NCBI GenBank assembly: GCA_015059435.1
Contig: SVAJ01000001.1
Coordinates: 282,657-346,656, forward strand
Direction: 5' to 3'
Origin: Bacillota bacterium
GTDB lineage: Bacteria > Bacillota_I > Bacilli_A > RF39 > UBA660
Length of the DNA: 64,000 bases
A program made the translations under genes and the position numbers. The notes below the pieces were generated by a model, which worked only from the letters and a program-made list of their open reading frames with translations, was not told where the DNA came from and searched no databases. Below are positions 63,007 to 64,000 of this stretch, piece by piece (positions within the stretch are counted from its first letter, which is position 1; each line of letters opens with the position of its first letter).

Positions 63007-63621
63007 TTATTTTTCTCTAGAACACTTATAATTACTAGCATTCATATTTCTTTCTATGTCATCTATATTTTCATTCTTAGAGAAATTTGGATAAATCCCT
63101 CCAGCTTCACTATATGCGGCACTTAACTCTTTCTCATCAATTGAGATATATGTGAATAATTGTCTTTCAATAAAATCTTTTTTACCTAGATTACAATCTA
63201 TATTAATTCCAGATAACTCTTTAGTACTACTTTTTAATAGTTCACACTTTTCTTTTAAGTCATATAAATCTTTCTTATCCCCTGTTGTAGTAGTTGTATA
63301 ACTAAAAGTTAATAGTTTACTATTTTCAAACGAAAATTCACTTAAGTATGAATAATCAAATTTTTCATTACTTTTATCTAATTTACATATTAGAGTTCCT
63401 GAAGTTATTTTTTCTTCAGTTAATTGTGAATTATTAGTTTTTTCTTTTATAAAATTACTTATTTCTGGTAAAAATATAGTCGAAGCTAGTACTATTCCAA
63501 ATATTATAATAACCATAAAATATTTAGGATTATTATTTTGATTATTTGGTTTTATTTCTTTTTCTGGTTTTTGTTCGTTATAATCATCTAGTAATTCTAT
63601 TTCTTCTATATCATTATTCAT
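63007..63621 (-). CDS. Membrane-anchored YehR/DUF1307-like protein, copy 1
   Basis: This 204-residue protein has an acidic cytoplasmic start, one membrane helix (PKYFMVIIIFGIVLASTIFL) and an outer domain that begins GTLICKLDKSN and ends IERNMNASNYKCSREK. It is a tandem paralogue of the gene at the right edge, sharing EKCELLKxxTKxLxGIxxxC in the middle and EAGGxYPN later. The outer fold resembles YehR-type DUF1307 domains; the ligand is unknown. The ATG at 63621 follows AGGTG. Confidence 0.6.
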   Translation of the reverse strand: MNNDIEEIELLDDYNEQKPEKEIKPNNQNNNPKYFMVIIIFGIVLASTIFLPEISNFIKEKTNNSQLTEEKITSGTLICKLDKSNEKFDYSYLSEFSFENSKLLTFSYTTTTTGDKKDLYDLKEKCELLKSSTKELSGINIDCNLGKKDFIERQLFTYISIDEKELSAAYSEAGGIYPNFSKNENIDDIERNMNASNYKCSREK

Positions 63622-63628
63622 AAAACAC

Positions 63629-64000
63629 CTACCTTGTACGCTCACACGTATAACCAGCAGCGTTCATTTCCTTTTCTATTTTATCAATATTATCTTCATA
63701 TTTGTAATTTGGATATGTTCCACCTGCTTCTATGTAGCTAGTAGTCACTTTTTCTTCATCTATGTTTGCATAGTCTAATTCTTGAATATTAGTATTTACT
63801 CCATTACTTAGACTACATTTTACAGTTATTCCATTTAACAATTTTGTTTGATCCTTTAGAAGTTCACACTTTTCATTCATTTGAGTTAATTCTTCATAGT
63901 CTAATGATGTATCACCTTTAGTTTTAGCCATATATGTTAATTTGGTTAACTTACTATCAGTAAATGCAAAGATACTTTTATATTCTAAATCATACTTTTT
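63629..64000 (-). CDS. YehR/DUF1307-like protein, copy 2, cut by window edge
   Basis: The open frame runs to the right end of the window with no start before it, so only the last 123 residues are visible. An internal ATG at 63931 is not the true start: the frame continues upstream with sequence (KSIFAFTDSKLTKLTYMAKT) that lines up with the neighbouring paralogue. Shared blocks are NEKCELLKDQTKLLNGITVK, IEAGGTYPNYKYEDNIDKIE and MNAAGYTCER. A membrane helix is expected further upstream, outside the window. Confidence 0.6.
   Translation of the reverse strand, partial: KKYDLEYKSIFAFTDSKLTKLTYMAKTKGDTSLDYEELTQMNEKCELLKDQTKLLNGITVKCSLSNGVNTNIQELDYANIDEEKVTTSYIEAGGTYPNYKYEDNIDKIEKEMNAAGYTCERTR

Overview
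The window is strongly AT-rich DNA from a low-GC Gram-positive bacterium. It looks chromosomal. Gene content and order point to the Bacillota, most likely an uncultured gut lineage of the Bacilli/RF39-like type; this placement is inference, since no 16S rRNA gene is present. Support includes the Bacillus-like block ireB-ruvX-yrzB-mltG-trmR ... trhP1-trhP2 ... greA, a SAM-I riboswitch, FemAB-type and NlpC/P60 cell-wall proteins, LspA, and a dockerin-bearing surface protease. TGA is a normal stop: three gene pairs overlap through ATGA, and Trp is written TGG. No rRNA, insertion sequence, prophage or CRISPR array is visible, and most genes lie on the minus strand.

Layout from left to right. 1-11625: housekeeping run with greA, an HD dNTPase, three tandem paralogues of unknown function, the tRNA wobble-uridine modification genes trhP1/trhP2/trmR, a membrane-anchored NlpC/P60 protein, mltG, ruvX, ireB and a rhomboid protease. 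11694-20624: accessory and regulatory genes (tspO, dinD, an orphan hybrid histidine kinase, an acyl-AMP ligase, a MazG-like protein, a Pr6Pr membrane protein, and a Rel protein whose synthetase site looks broken). 20678-22965: a 29-residue microprotein gene with its own promoter and terminator, next to a BspA-type leucine-rich surface protein. 23162-33738: rluD, a phosphoesterase, lspA, dnaE, rpmB, typA, a DedA protein and a HAD phosphatase. 33832-40859: a zinc-ribbon membrane protein, tRNA-Gly, DUF2207/LemA, then mtnN and metK with a SAM riboswitch. 40882-48993: a heterodimeric ABC exporter, pncC, a FemAB protein, several unknowns and dut.

49006-52441: anaerobic ribonucleotide reductase nrdD-nrdG, read together with dut and divergent from a Crp/Fnr regulator; a perfect palindrome lies between them. 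52443-58801: a pentapeptide-repeat protein and a two-gene surface operon in which a large papain-like protease ending in a dockerin is followed by a membrane-anchored Ig/cadherin-like protein. 58901-64000: tex, a protein made of six exact 35-residue mTERF-like repeats, a 3D-domain wall protein, and two tandem YehR-like exported proteins, the last cut by the window edge.

The most unusual items are the bacterial mTERF-repeat protein, the dockerin-protease pair, the microprotein gene, the metK riboswitch whose alternative pairings fit control of translation, and the palindrome between nrdD and the Crp/Fnr gene. All functions are read from sequence by eye without database searches.
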